From Candidatus Mycoplasma haematobovis (GTDB taxonomy: Bacteria > Bacillota_I > Bacilli_A > Mycoplasmatales > Mycoplasmoidaceae), in assembly GCF_001645765.1 (NCBI RefSeq), contig NZ_LWUJ01000012.1, positions 83,020 to 147,019 of the forward strand: 64,000 bases of DNA, in the 5' to 3' direction. Shown here piece by piece: positions 22,020 through 32,768 of the stretch. Numbering within the stretch: position 1 is the stretch's first letter; each line of letters starts with the position of its first letter. The position numbers were made by a program, and so were the translations under genes. The notes beneath the pieces were generated by a model that saw only the letters and a list, made by a program, of their open reading frames with translations, ran no database searches and was not told where the DNA came from.

Positions 22020-22505
22020 TTATTCTATTGTAGAATAACCTGGGCCTTGATCCGTTCTAGTAACTTGGAATTTGTTACTATTTGTTTCACTTTCTTTTGA
22101 CATTGTTATTCTAAGTTTTTTATCTAAGGCTCTTAATTGACATTTTTTCTGCATATTTTCAATACTTAATCCAGTATCTAAATTAATTGCCTCTTTGTCT
22201 TTGTCAATGCTATCAGCAAGATCCTTAATTAAATCATCTGTAACTGTTTCTTCTTTTAAGAGACTATAAGTTGATTTGCTAGTAGGATCTAAAATTAAAT
22301 AGAATTTGCAACCTACTTTATCTTCAGTCTCTCTTATTTTTTTGTAATATGGATCATTCATTCTTCTTTTTTGAGCAACTGTTAAAGTAGGTACAGATTT
22401 ATTAAATTGTGGTAGGTGTGTTTGATATTGAGAACACCAATAAGATAAAGAAGCTACAGAACAAGCACCACCTAAAAGCAACCCTATCTTTAAATGTTTA
22501 TCCAA
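22020..22505 (-). CDS. Family F protein, copy 1
   Basis: 161 residues from TTG at 22503-22505. N-terminal hydrophobic segment (KHLKIGLLLGGACSVASLSYWC), then HLPQFN, DKVGCKFYLILD, a charged middle and LSIENMQKKC followed by DKKLRITMS. The two later Cys, one in GCKFYLI and one ahead of LRI, resemble the spacing in family B (GCKYVFI and C-x-VITLS). Last gene of an H-G-E-F block. Its stop touches that of the plus-strand E gene. Confidence 0.87.
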   Translation of the reverse strand: MDKHLKIGLLLGGACSVASLSYWCSQYQTHLPQFNKSVPTLTVAQKRRMNDPYYKKIRETEDKVGCKFYLILDPTSKSTYSLLKEETVTDDLIKDLADSIDKDKEAINLDTGLSIENMQKKCQLRALDKKLRITMSKESETNSNKFQVTRTDQGPGYSTIE

Positions 22506-22517
22506 AAAATAAATTAG

Positions 22518-23006
22518 CTACTCTTCTTTTGGTAGTTCAAAATCCTTTTCGCTAATTACTTTTCTGGAGCATAGTTTTGATACAGCTATTAATAATTCTT
22601 TATTTTCAGTAGTTTTTTGATCTACACAAAAAATACGAACTTCTTGGAAAAAATTGCTTTTTTGATTGTTGTCTTGAAAAATTGCCTGTCCATTTCTAGG
22701 AGCTACTTTTTCTCATTCCGATAATAGTTTTTGACCACCAAATTTCTTTAAAATTTCTTGATTTTTTTTATTTTGCAAATAATTAACTATTTCTACATGT
22801 CTTTTGTTCATCAATTCGTCTTTGCCATCTATTATTTGATCAAAAACACTTTTTCTAACCGTTACGAATTGATTTCTTATTCTTAAATTCCTACTATTAT
22901 GTTGAGAACGTGAATAAGCTGAAAAACTTAAATAAGTGACTAAATTTAAAGTACCAACCGCAATCGAAGGTCCCGCAACCTTTATTAATGGATAAAGGGC
23001 AAACAA
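22518..23006 (-). CDS. Family E membrane-anchored protein, copy 2
   Basis: 162 residues from TTG at 23004-23006. Hydrophobic N terminus ending VTYLSFSAY, an Arg/Asn-rich stretch, NKRHVEIVNYL, WEKVAPRNG, NFFQEVRIFCVDQ, VSKLCSRK and FELPKEE. Lies 12 bases before family F and 42 bases after family G in the first H-G-E-F block. Confidence 0.86.
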
Positions 23007-23048
23007 AGTAAGCTTAAGTTAATTTTATTCGAATAAATGAATTGTAAT

Positions 23049-24038
23049 TTAGTTTTGTTTATTACAATTGGTTATATCTTTAAAGGGTTGTTCGAGAGTA
23101 GTTAAAGATTTAACATAATTTTTGGATATTAAGCATTCCAAACTATCACACTCTCCAGTTTGATGAGTATGAGCATCTTTTTTTAGAGATATAGTTTTTT
23201 CTGCCTCTTTAAATATCTTCTTTAAATTATTCTTCTCATTATTCTCTTTTCCTAAGCTAAAGGATACAGGATAATTAACAAAGTATTTCTTATTTCCTAA
23301 ATTTATTGAACTATCTTTAATTAAGTCTTTGTATGCACTAAGATCAGGATCTACCTTTTCTTTATATGAATAATCAGTAAATCCATATACAGTAGTTCCA
23401 ACTAATTTTGTTGGTGTTGGTTCCGAATTTTCATCTTTATTTAAATCAACATCATTACCTAAATATATGTGAGCTTGTACCGGTTGTAAATATGCATAAT
23501 TTCAAGCACTATAGAGATTAGTTAAATAAGTAGCAAAAGATTTTTGATCTTTAATTATTTCTTCTTTATTATTGCAATCTATTTGTTCTTGACAACACTT
23601 TAAGAAGCAACCTAATTCAGTTTTTAATGGGCATTTATCTGTAGTGCATTGAGTACATTTAATCTCTGGAATATCTGTCTTTTCTTTATTTAATCACCTA
23701 ATACTTGAAAGGACATTAATTTTGTGTTGGGTTAATAAGTAATATCTAGCTAACTCAGACAAGTATTTGTATTTTTTATTATTTCCAATAGGTTTTCATT
23801 CACTTCTATTAAAGTATTGGACTTTACTAGTATCACTTAAGTTTTCTATTCATACTTTGATTCTTGTAGCATTACTGTCTTGACTGTCTTTTCCATAGAA
23901 TCAAACTTCAACTAGTTTATTTCAATTTGGTGCAACTTCATTTAATTTATTAGTTCTTGTTTCTAAATTTAATAAGAAAGGAATACTACCTCCAAAAGGA
24001 ATTAAAGCAAGCAGTAGTTTAGGACTATATCAAATCAT
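23049..24038 (-). CDS. Family G secreted or anchored protein, copy 1
   Basis: 329 residues, ATG start overlapping the H stop as TAATG. N terminus MIWYSPKLLLALIPFGG is hydrophobic. KLVEVWFYGKDS and IKVWIENLSD suggest a beta-rich domain; then a Cys cluster at about residues 140-170 (CTQCTTDKCP, GCFLKCCQEQIDC) that could bind metal or form several disulfides. Further on: YLQPVQAHIYLGNDV, TTVYGFTDYSY, KKYFVNYPVSF and CDSLECLISKNYVKSL. No enzyme motif seen. Confidence 0.86.
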
Positions 24039-24706
24039 TAATTTGAAGGAGATTGTTCACTACCTTCTTGTTTTGGCCCTGATACCGGTGCCAGTTTGTT
24101 TTTCTTTATGCATCAAGCCAAAACGTTGTAGCTTGTATTTTTGTTTTCATTAGAGTGGTAAAGTTCATATTTTTGAGAACAGTATTCTGATAGTTTGTTT
24201 TTTGCATTTTCTTTTGTAGCATCCTTTATTTCTTTTTTTATTTGTTCTTGATTTTTTTCAAAAATTTCTGTTCAATCACTACTATTTTGTGGATCTGTTG
24301 TTAGGAATTTATCTCCATCAGAGAAATGTGATTCATGATATTCATTAATCTTTAATGTGCACAGTTTGATTATTTTTTCATAGATATCTTTAACTGAATT
24401 GAAAAATACTTTGCCATTAGTAAATGATTCACATTTTTGCTTTATTTCATTTCCTTCTGAACTTACTTTAGTGTAATCTAAATCCTTTAATAGCAATTCA
24501 CCATTCTTTTTTGTGTCTTTATAAAGAGTAGCTCTTTTCTTTCAAACTTCCGTAGCTATTTTTTCTTTTGAAGAAATAAGTACATAACCTTCAAGCGCTA
24601 ATTTCTCACTTACAGATGAGCTTGATCTAGCTTGAGATAATCCAATAGCGGCAGAAGCAATACAACCAACAGCGCCAAGCGCACACGCTTTAATAGGGAA
24701 CGACAT
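24038..24706 (-). CDS. Family H membrane-anchored protein, copy 1
   Basis: 222 residues, ATG start. Hydrophobic segment ACALGAVGCIASAAIGLSQA has a Gly-Cys that could be a lipid site but is not a canonical lipobox. Then LEGYVLISSKEKIATEVWKKRATLYKD, QKCESF, IIKLCTLKINEY, SEYCSQKYELYHSN and AWCIKK, with a short Pro/Gln/Ser tail. First gene of an H-G-E-F block; divergent from a decayed family C gene 67 bases away. Confidence 0.88.
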
Positions 24707-24773
24707 ACAGTGTTGTAGGCTTTATATTTAGTTTATAGGTTCTAAGACTTAATAATTACTAAAGTTATAGATA

Positions 24774-25251
24774 ATGGGTAAGCTGAAAATATTTGTAACT
24801 TTGTTATTTTCAGCTTTAGGAATATTTGGAGTTAATGAGTAATACAAACCTAGAAATATTAGGAATTTATTTTAGTGAAAGAGAATAAAGCTTTCTTCTG
24901 ATAATAGAGCATGTTTTTTGAAAACGAAAAAAAGCTAAAGAAGATAGGGATTGACAGTGAAACTTAAATATGATCTTGATTTTTTGAGAGATTAAATCAA
25001 TTAATTTAGATGATGCAACAACTTTAAAGGATGCAAGCAAGTTTTGTTCAGATAGTGACAGATCCATCATGGGTAGGATTATTATGGAGGAATATGAAAA
25101 AGAAAAGGAGAGAATTAAGAAAATAATTCCCCACCTTTCAATTGATGATGTGAAAAGAAATTAAATAGTTCACTACTTGTTAAAGATATGTACCCCTGCT
25201 GTTTATGCTGTAGTCAGATATAGATGTACTGAAAAAACGACTTTAAATTAA
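24774..25251 (+). pseudogene. Decayed family C gene, short
   Basis: ATG and membrane segment survive (MGKLKIFVTLLFSALGIFGV) but a TAA follows, then a TAG and TAA where intact copies have LLKWQGIK. Internal deletions leave about 480 of 980 bases. The TAG and TAA in this place are the same as in the copy at 26719, so the two share ancestral lesions. A family C end (YRCTEK) is still readable. Confidence 0.82.
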
Positions 25252-25299
25252 TGAAAAATTAATTAGACCTGTTAGTAAATTATTTTGTTAATTGAAAGT

Positions 25300-25959
25300 T
25301 TAAGCAGTGTCCCCATCTGTACTAGCTGACGGTTTTTGAGTTGTTGGTTTAGCTTTCTTAACACATCATGATTTAGCATTACTACTATCATCTCTATTCT
25401 TATTTGAATGCTTTAATAAATAAATTTCATTACAAAAATTAGATAATTTCTCTCTAGCATTTGTTTCTGAAGCATCAGAGTATTTTTGAGTTATTTGGTC
25501 TTTGTGTTGTCCGAAAATTTCTTTTCAATCTTCTTCTGCTCCATTTGATTCCATAATTGCGTCTCCTGAGCTTAAGTGGGACTTGATGTACTCTTTTATA
25601 TCTAAAGTACATAACTTGACAATTTTGTCATAAATTGATGTACCTACAGAATCAACAGTCATTTTCCCACTAGTAAATGAATTACATTTTTCTTTAATTT
25701 CTGTTCCTTCTGTTTTGACATTTGCAGGTAATAGATCATCAAATAGCAAATCTTGATTTTTTGCGTTATCTTTATAAAGAGTAGCTCTGGTTTTTCAAAC
25801 TTCAGCCTCTATACTAGATTTATCGGAAACCAATTCATAACCCTCCAGCCCTAACCGTTCTCTTATTGTTGAGCTTGACTTAGCTTGCGTAAGTCCAATA
25901 CCAGCAGCAATAGCACATCCTGCAACTCCTATTGAAACTGTTTTCATTGGGAAAGTCAT
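25300..25959 (-). CDS. Family H membrane-anchored protein, copy 2
   Basis: 219 residues, ATG start. Hydrophobic segment SIGVAGCAIAAGIGLTQA, then LEGYELVSDKSSIEAEVWKTRATLYKD, EKCNSF, IVKLCTLDIKEYIKSHL, SNFCNEIYLLKHSN and SWCVKKAKPTTQKPS. Not followed by a G gene, so it lies outside a block. Eleven bases separate it from copy 3. Confidence 0.88.
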
Positions 25960-25970
25960 ATTACTTATTT

Positions 25971-26627
25971 TTAAGGATCTTTAGGTGGAGCTTCCGCTAC
26001 TGGCAATTTTGATGGCTCTTTTTCTCTTTTTATGCACCATAAACTAGCATTTATTCTGTCTTCTTTATGTTTATTGGAATGATGCAATTTAAAAGTATCT
26101 GCACAAAATTTAGACAGCACTTCTGTCGCTTTATCTTCTGTAGTATTTTTGAATTTTTTCTTTATTTCGTCTTCATATTTTTTGAAATTAGCTTTTCAAA
26201 TATCTTCGTTATTATTGATATCAGATATTACTTTGTCTTGTCCACTTAAATGAGATTTAAGATATTCACCAATATTTAAAGTGCATAATGCAGTAACTTT
26301 TTCATAGTTTGCTTCTCCTATATCTTTAACTCTTGTTTTCTTATTTTTGTATTCTTCACATCTTTCTTTAATTTTGTCTCCTTTTTCATCTACCGATTCT
26401 TTAGATAAATCATTCAATAATCATTCATTTGCAGTGCCTTTGTAAATAGTGGCCCTTGCTTTTCAAACTTCTTCTGCTACTTTTTCTTTAGAAGATATTA
26501 ATTCATATCCCTCTTCTCCTCATTTCTCTAATAAAGTTGGACTATATTTTGGTTGTGCTAATCCAACTGCGACAGCAGTTACACATCCAATGCCACCAAC
26601 AACACAAGCCTTAATAGGAAAAGACAT
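25971..26627 (-). CDS. Family H membrane-anchored protein, copy 3
   Basis: 218 residues, ATG start. Hydrophobic segment VVGGIGCVTAVAVGLAQ, GYELISSKEKVAEEVWKARATIYK, ERCEEY, VTALCTLNIGEYLKSHL, SKFCADTFKLHHSN and LWCIKREKEPSK, with a proline-rich end. Divergent from the decayed family C gene at 26719, the same H/C layout as at 24.7 and 28.3 kb. Confidence 0.88.
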
Positions 26628-26718
26628 GTAGGTTATTTGTATTCTGAATTGTTAATTTTTATATTTAAGTTAGTAAGTTCCTGAAACTAAATAATTAGTA
26701 GTATTAAAGTTGTAAATA

Positions 26719-27633
26719 ATGGGCAAGCTGAAAATATTTGTAACTTTGTTATTTTCAGCTTTAGGAATATTTAGAGCTAATTAGCACTACAAACCCAGAA
26801 ATATTAGGAATTTATTTTAGTGAAAGAGAATAAAGCTTTCTTCTGATAATAGAGCATGTTTTTTGAAAACGAAAAAAAGCTAAAGAAGATAGGGATTGAC
26901 AATGAAATTTCAATATGATCTTGGTTTTCTGAAAGATTTAAATCAACTAATCTAGATGATGAAAAAACATAAAATGACGCTAGTAAGTTTTGCTAAGATA
27001 CTGACACTTCAATTATGGGAAGAATAATAAGAGATGATGAGTGTGTTAAGGTAATCAAAAAAGGAAATAGTGAGGCATTTTCAATCAATTATGTTTTGAC
27101 AGAGGACGTTCTCCAGAAGTACTTGAGTTAATCGGCCTTAAAAAAGAACAAAAACAATTCTAAAGGAAGTTAATGACAAACTTTTAGAGTGATGTGAAGA
27201 ACAAAAGACAACAAAGATTACTAGTAAGGATGATTTAGATCAGTTTAGTAACTTCAAAAAACGTTGTTACAATGGGAAAGTACATTCTCTCAATTCCTTA
27301 CAAAGCAAAGAAAAACAACTATGACTACTAGCAAAGAATTTCAAGATAGATTTGAGAAAGAATTAAAAAACGCCTCAAAACTAATTTAAACAACAGAGAA
27401 AACCAAGGCTGAAAGTGAAAGAGAACTACAAAACGCTTGTTGATATCGAGCTTAAAGAAGAGGGCGAATGGGAACAAAAACTTATTGAAAGTATTTTAAA
27501 GGAGAAAGATTGAGAAAACTACAAATGATGATGCGAAAAATATTTGAGAGGTTTCTTGCTTGATAATAATATGTATCCTAAAACTTACAAAGTAGTTAGC
27601 TATAGGTGCACTAATCAAACGGTAGCAAACTAA
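26719..27633 (+). pseudogene. Decayed family C gene, near full length
   Basis: Most of family C can be followed (SIMGRIIRD, NYVLT, ECEEQ-like, NFKKRCYNGKV, YKWWCEKYLRG, YRCTNQ) but there are stops in the membrane segment, at the LLKWQ site, at the FC site (TGCTAA) and several frame changes. The first 180 bases are nearly identical to the relic at 24774, lesions included. Confidence 0.83.
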
Positions 27634-27662
27634 TAAATTAGTTATTAGTCACTATCTGAATC

Positions 27663-28319
27663 TTAATTCTCTTCTTGTTGATCTGTCCTTTTTCCGGAGG
27701 GTTTAGGTTTTTCTTTTCTCTTTACACATCACTGGTTTGCTTGGTATTCTTTGTCTTTATTACTATTTGATTTTTGTAATGAAAAAACTTCCTCACAAAA
27801 TTTAAATAGTTTATCTTTAAAGTTATCGTCTTTAATTTCTTTAATAACTTTTGTTATTTCCTCTTTATGCTTATCAAAAACTTCTTTTCAATCGTGTTGA
27901 TCATCTTTGCCTATTATTTTTTCGCCATTTGTTTCATTTAAATGTGATTGAATGTATTCTTTAATATTTACAGTACATAACTTAGTAATTTTTTCGTAAC
28001 CATCTTCTCCTATTAAATTTGTTGGAACATCTTTATCAGTATACTTTGAACATTCTTCCTTTAATTTATTGCCATCAGATAATACATCTTCATCTCTTAA
28101 ACCTCTAAGCATTAAAGTACGTGGTTCTCTTTTGTAAAGAGTAGCTCTATTTTTTCAAGCTTCTGTTGCTACTTTATCTTTTGAGGAAATAAGTATGTAT
28201 CCTTCAATACCTAATTTTTCTCTTACAGATAAGCTTGATCTAGCTTGAGATAATCCAATGGTGGCAGAAGCTATACAGCCAACCCCTCCTAATATACATG
28301 CTTTAGTTGGTAAAGCCAT
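27663..28319 (-). CDS. Family H membrane-anchored protein, copy 4
   Basis: 218 residues, ATG start. Hydrophobic ILGGVGCIASATIGLSQA, IEGYILISSKDKVATEAWKNRATLYK, EECSKY, ITKLCTVNIKEYIQSHL, FKFCEEVFSLQKSN and QWCVKRKEKPKPS. Divergent from the intact family C gene at 28392 with 72 bases between the starts. Confidence 0.88.
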
Positions 28320-28391
28320 AAGATTGTTACTTATATTTAGTCAATAAATGCATTAACAATTAGGACGTTAATAAATATAAATATTTCAATT

Positions 28392-29375
28392 ATGAGCAAA
28401 CTTAAGTTTTTTGCAACTCTGTTATTTTCAGCTTTAGGAATATTTGGTGCTAATTGATACTACAAACCCAGAAATATTAAGGATCTATTGAAATGACAAG
28501 GTATTAAATTGGCATCGGATAATAAAGCATGAAAAAGCATGTTCTTTGAACATCAAGAAGAGTTGAAATTGAAAGGCATTGAAAATGAGGATAGTCTATG
28601 ATCTTGATGTTCTGAGAGATTTAAGTCAACTAATCTAGATGACGACCAAACATTAGCAGAGGCTAAGAAATATTGTTCAGATAGTGCCCAATCCATCATG
28701 GGTAGGATTATTAGGGAAGGTGAAGAAAATATGGTTATTGGTAAAGATGATTATGGTGCTTTTGCAGTTAATTACGTTCTAACGGGACATTCAAAGGAAG
28801 TTCTTGATTTAGTAAATTTACCAGAAGAACAACAATCCAACACTTTTTACGTTAGTCAAGAACTATCAAAATGATGCGAAAAGAAAAAAATAGAAAAAAT
28901 TACTAACCAAGAAGATTTAGATAAGTTTAGTAACTTCAAAAAACGTTGTTACAACAGAGGAGTAAAGACAATTTCTGATCTTTTGAAAAAACAAGGACTA
29001 AAGCCTATGACAGGGGATGAAGCATACAAAAAAAGATTTAAAGATGAGTTAAAAGATGCCCCAAAATTAATTGAAGAAATAAGAAGTAATTTAGAGATAA
29101 GAAGAGCTAAATTGAAGGAAGCGTGACAGTTTCTCAGAAGAACCAAAGAAGCTTACAAAAGCAAAGAAGAATTAGATGAGGAAGAAGCAAAAGAACTAGA
29201 ACGTATTTCAAAAATAGTACCTGATAATCCCGAAGATAAAGAGTTAAAGGAAAATGGTTGGAGACACTACAAATGATGATGCGAAGATAGGTTGAAAAGG
29301 AATTTAACCGATGCTGGAATATATCCTAATACATATGCTATTGTTAGTTATAGATGTACTGAAAAAGTTGCTTAG
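28392..29375 (+). CDS. Family C membrane-anchored protein, intact copy 2
   Basis: 327 residues, the same length as copy 1. ATG start, MSKLKFFATLLFSALGIFGA hydrophobic segment, LLKWQGIKLAS, WSWCSERF, YCSDSAQSIMGRIIREG, KWCEKK, RCYNRGVKT, a charged helical region, KWWCEDR and YRCTEKVA. A family D gene starts 29 bases downstream. Intact alleles like this one show what the decayed neighbours looked like. Confidence 0.9.
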
Positions 29376-29404
29376 TAAATCAAGCAGCATTAGGGATTTA
29401 ATTT

Positions 29405-30304
29405 ATGTCCTTTAAATTTAATTCGATTGCTTTATTGCTTTCTTCATTATTAACTGGGAGTGGAGCATGAGTAGGTTATGAATTATACAAACCAAAAACA
29501 GTTAAAGGATGAGTGGAATGAAAAGGGTTGAAATTAGCTTCTGAAACAGATGAGAATATTTGAAAGGCTCTGTATTTTCAAAACGAATCAGAATTACAAG
29601 GAACTACTAAATCAGCTGAAGAATTAAAGAAAACTTGTGTTGAATATTGAAAAAAACCAATTGAAAATAAAAATCTTGAATATGTTGAGAAGTTCTGTGT
29701 TAATGTTTTGAAAAGTCGTAAGGCAAGAATAATTGCAGAGGGATTTGATAAGGCTATATTTCTAAGTACTGATGAGGATTACAAATTAGCCTATACGTTT
29801 AATAGGTATAGCGACTCTTTCTTAGCATTGTTAGGCAGTGATAAAGCAACTAGAGATTCAGAAATTGATGAACAAGATAGTGAATTATTAAGAATTTACA
29901 AGAATCATTGTGAAACAGCACTAAATACAAATGACACTAAGATTAATGTTACAAAACAAATTTGCTCTAAGCAGTATGAATATGTAACTGCTGAAGATAA
30001 GCTTAAGCATGATGGATACGAATTAAAGACTGATAAAGAATTAGAGGATTCATGAGATACATGAAAGGGAAGTAAATCTAAAAATTATTTAGTAGGTAAC
30101 AGTTTATTAGAGGATATTAAAGATCGAAACGGCGGGGATGATTCATGAATTAAATTACAGGATAATAAGAAAGAATTTGGTATTCGTTTTAAAGCTTGAT
30201 GCCAAGAGCAGAAAGTAGAGAAGTTATTTAAGAGAAATTTTTACAAAGATATTTATCCTAAATTCAAAAATAGATGTGGTACACCAAAAGCAGCAAAAAC
30301 TTAA
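29405..30304 (+). CDS. Family D membrane-anchored protein, copy 2
   Basis: 299 residues, ATG start. LLLSSLLTGSGAWVGYELY hydrophobic segment, VEWKGLKLASETDENIWKALYFQ, KTCVEYW, FCVNVLKSRKARII, YTFNRYSDSFLALLG, HCETAL, ICSKQY, YLVGNSLLEDIK, AWCQEQK and NRCGTPK. Second member of a C-D unit. Eight Trp from TGA and none of the lesions seen in relics. Confidence 0.9.
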
Positions 30305-30320
30305 TAAATAATAGATAGTA

Positions 30321-30390
30321 TTAAACTTAAATTCTTTGAAATTTTAGGAATGTTTGAAGTTAATGAGTATTACAAACTAAGAAATAATTA
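30321..30390 (+). pseudogene. Fragment of a family C N terminus
   Basis: About 70 bases resemble the membrane segment and NEYYK of family C (ILGMFEVNEYYKLRN), with no continuation. A leftover of recombination. Confidence 0.55.
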
Positions 30391-30414
30391 GGTAATTTTG
30401 ATAATACTTTTAAT

Positions 30415-30651
30415 TTAACGTTTTTCGCATTTGTCTAAAAATTTTTTTCTTAATTTTTCATTTTTTCGGTAACGAGCATGCACATTGTTTATGCATTGTG
30501 TATATTTTTTCTTTAAATCAGCTTTTGTTCTATCTGTACTTACAACACTAGCAGTTGTTGATTTTCCTGCATTAATAAATAACCCTGTACCACAAACACA
30601 AGTAGCTAAGGTAGCTGTACCGATACTAAAAATTTTATTAATTAAATTCAT
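30415..30651 (-). CDS. Small membrane-anchored basic protein, 78 residues
   Basis: ATG start, hydrophobic residues 6-28 with two Cys (LATCVCGTGLFI), then a strongly basic tail (KKKYTQCINNVHARYRKNEKL) with two Cys and a final CEKR. No paralog elsewhere in the window, no TGA Trp. Placed just downstream of family F copy 2. Function unknown. Confidence 0.6.
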   Translation of the reverse strand: MNLINKIFSIGTATLATCVCGTGLFINAGKSTTASVVSTDRTKADLKKKYTQCINNVHARYRKNEKLRKKFLDKCEKR

Positions 30652-30781
30652 AAATAATGTTTAATAAATTTGTGTATATCACTTTTTTAACCCAAGACTT
30701 TTAACTAAAGGATAAATAAACTATTGGAAACTTTTTGATATAGCTTACCCAAATAAAAAAGAGGAGAACTCAATAAAATAA

Positions 30782-31285
30782 TTATTCTTTGTAATTGTAA
30801 CCAGAACCACCTTGTTCATTAGTTCTTACTTGGTATTGATATTGTTTTAGAATCGATGAACCACTGCTAGGAATTTCTACTCTAACAATTCTAAGTTTTT
30901 TGTCATATCTTGAAGCGCATTTAGCTTTCATGTTTTCGATACTTAAATTTGTATCTGTTTTTTGTGATTTGTCATTATCTATACTAGTAGCTAGTTTTTC
31001 AATCATGTCATCTGTAATTTCTTGCTCTCTTAATAGGTTGTAAGCTGTTTTATTTGCATTTTTGAAATCAAGAATTAAATAAAATTTACAACCAACTTCC
31101 CCCTCTGCTTTCAATATTTTTCTGTAACTTGGACTATTTATTCTTTCTCTTTGGGCAGAAGTTAAAGCAGGTTTAACGTTAAATTGTGGTAGGTGAGAGT
31201 TGTATTGAGTACTTCAATAAGCAACAGAAGAAACAGCACATACACTCCCCAATCCTAAACCAATCCTCAAATGTTTATCGAACAC
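30782..31285 (-). CDS. Family F protein, copy 2
   Basis: 167 residues from GTG at 31283-31285; an in-frame TAA lies three codons upstream. DKHLRIGLGLGSVCAVSSVAYW hydrophobic segment, HLPQFN, GEVGCKFYLILD, LSIENMKAKC and KKLRIVRVE. Lies six bases after family E copy 3. Last gene of the second H-G-E-F block. Confidence 0.87.
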
Positions 31286-31291
31286 GTTTCA

Positions 31292-31774
31292 TTAATCGGG
31301 TAAATCAAAGTCTTTTTCTTGTACTGTTTTTTTGGAACATAGTTTTGATATCTCTACTAATAATTTCTTATCTTCTGCGTCTTTCTTACTAATACAGAAT
31401 ACACGAACTTCTTGAAAGAAATCATTTTTCTTTTCTTGATCTTGCAGAATAGCCTCTCCACTCTTGGGAGCTATTTTGTCTCATGCATTTATTAAGCTTG
31501 TTCCACCATACTGTTTTAAAAAATCTTTATTCTTTTCGTTTTTGAAGAACGCTTCAATAGTTCCGTAACGACTATTAATTAATGTATCACGCTCTCCTAT
31601 TATGTTGTCAAAGATTTCTTTCTTAACTGTTCTGAAATGTTTCTGTATTCTTCAGTTTCGGTTATTTGTTTGTATTTTTGTATTTATTTGAAAGCTTAAA
31701 TAAGTAAATAAATTTAAAACGGCAACTATACCAGTAGGCGCAACTAACTTTATTATTGGATATATTCCTAACAT
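31292..31774 (-). CDS. Family E membrane-anchored protein, copy 3
   Basis: 160 residues, ATG overlapping the upstream G stop as TAATG. Hydrophobic N terminus ending LFTYLSFQI, RIQKHFRTVKKE, AWDKIAPKSGEA, DFFQEVRVFCISK, ISKLCSKK and FDLPD. Closely follows copy 2 in layout and motifs. Confidence 0.88.
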
Positions 31775-32745
31775 TATTTAAAATTTTTGCAGTTTACAAT
31801 ATCTTTAAATGATTGATCTAATGAACTGAAAGACTTTACATAGTTCTTAGAGATTAAACATTGCAAATTATCACAATTACTTTGGCTTGTTTGTGTTTCG
31901 GTTTTTTTCACTAAATCACTATTCTTTTTTGATTCTTCAAATATTTTCTTTAATTTGTTATCTGATTCTTGAAGATCAAATGTTTGAGGGTAATTAATAA
32001 AGTATTTGTTACTACTTATTTGATTTTCGTTCTTTATTAATTCTTTGTAACGACTAGTATCTGGATTTTTCTTTTCCTTGTATTGATAATCAGTAAAGCT
32101 ATATATTGTTGTTCCAACTAATTTAGTGGGTTTGGGCTCAACATCATTGTTATTTAAATCAACATTATCTCCTAGATATATGTGCGCTTGAATAGGCTGG
32201 AAGTATGTACTATTTCAAGCACTGTAAAGATTAGATAAGTAAGCTGCAAAGGTTTTTTGATCTTGCTTTATTGTTTCTTCATTACAAGGAGTTTGATCTT
32301 TACAACACTTTAAGAAACACTCTAGTTCGGACTTTGCAACACATTGTGTTGATGGACATTGAGCACACTGTAGATCTTTGATTTCATTATTATCTTTAGA
32401 TAATCAATGAAAACTGGAAGCTATATTAATTTTGTGTTGAGTTAATAAATAATACTTAGCTAATTCAGCTAAGTATTTGTATTTCTTGCTATTACCAATA
32501 GGTTTTTAGGCATTGTTATCTAAGTATTCAGCCCTATTAATATTCTCTAAATCCTCTATTCATACTTTGATACTTGTGTCTTTATTGTCTTTACCATAGA
32601 ATTTAACTTGAATTAATTTATTTCAATGTGGTGATGTTTCATTTAATTTGTTTGTAGAGCTAATCGTACTTAGTAATAAAGGAATACTTCCACTAAATGG
32701 AGCAACACCTAACAATGAACAAATTATTAATTTAGGACTGTACAA
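31774..32745 (-). pseudogene. Family G gene with a premature stop at a Trp codon, copy 2
   Basis: The frame runs from TTG at 32743-32745 (or ATT at 32749-32751, which aligns with the ATG of copy 1) to TAA at 31774-31776. One in-frame TAA sits at 32506-32508, exactly where copy 1 has TGA (Trp) in EWKPIGN; a single G-to-A change explains it. Everything after it is intact, including the Cys cluster (QCAQCPSTQC, FLKCCKDQ) and YFINYPQTF. So it is recently silenced, or recoverable by reversion or recombination. Confidence 0.82.
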
Positions 32746-32768
32746 AACAATGTATTATTTTAGATATC

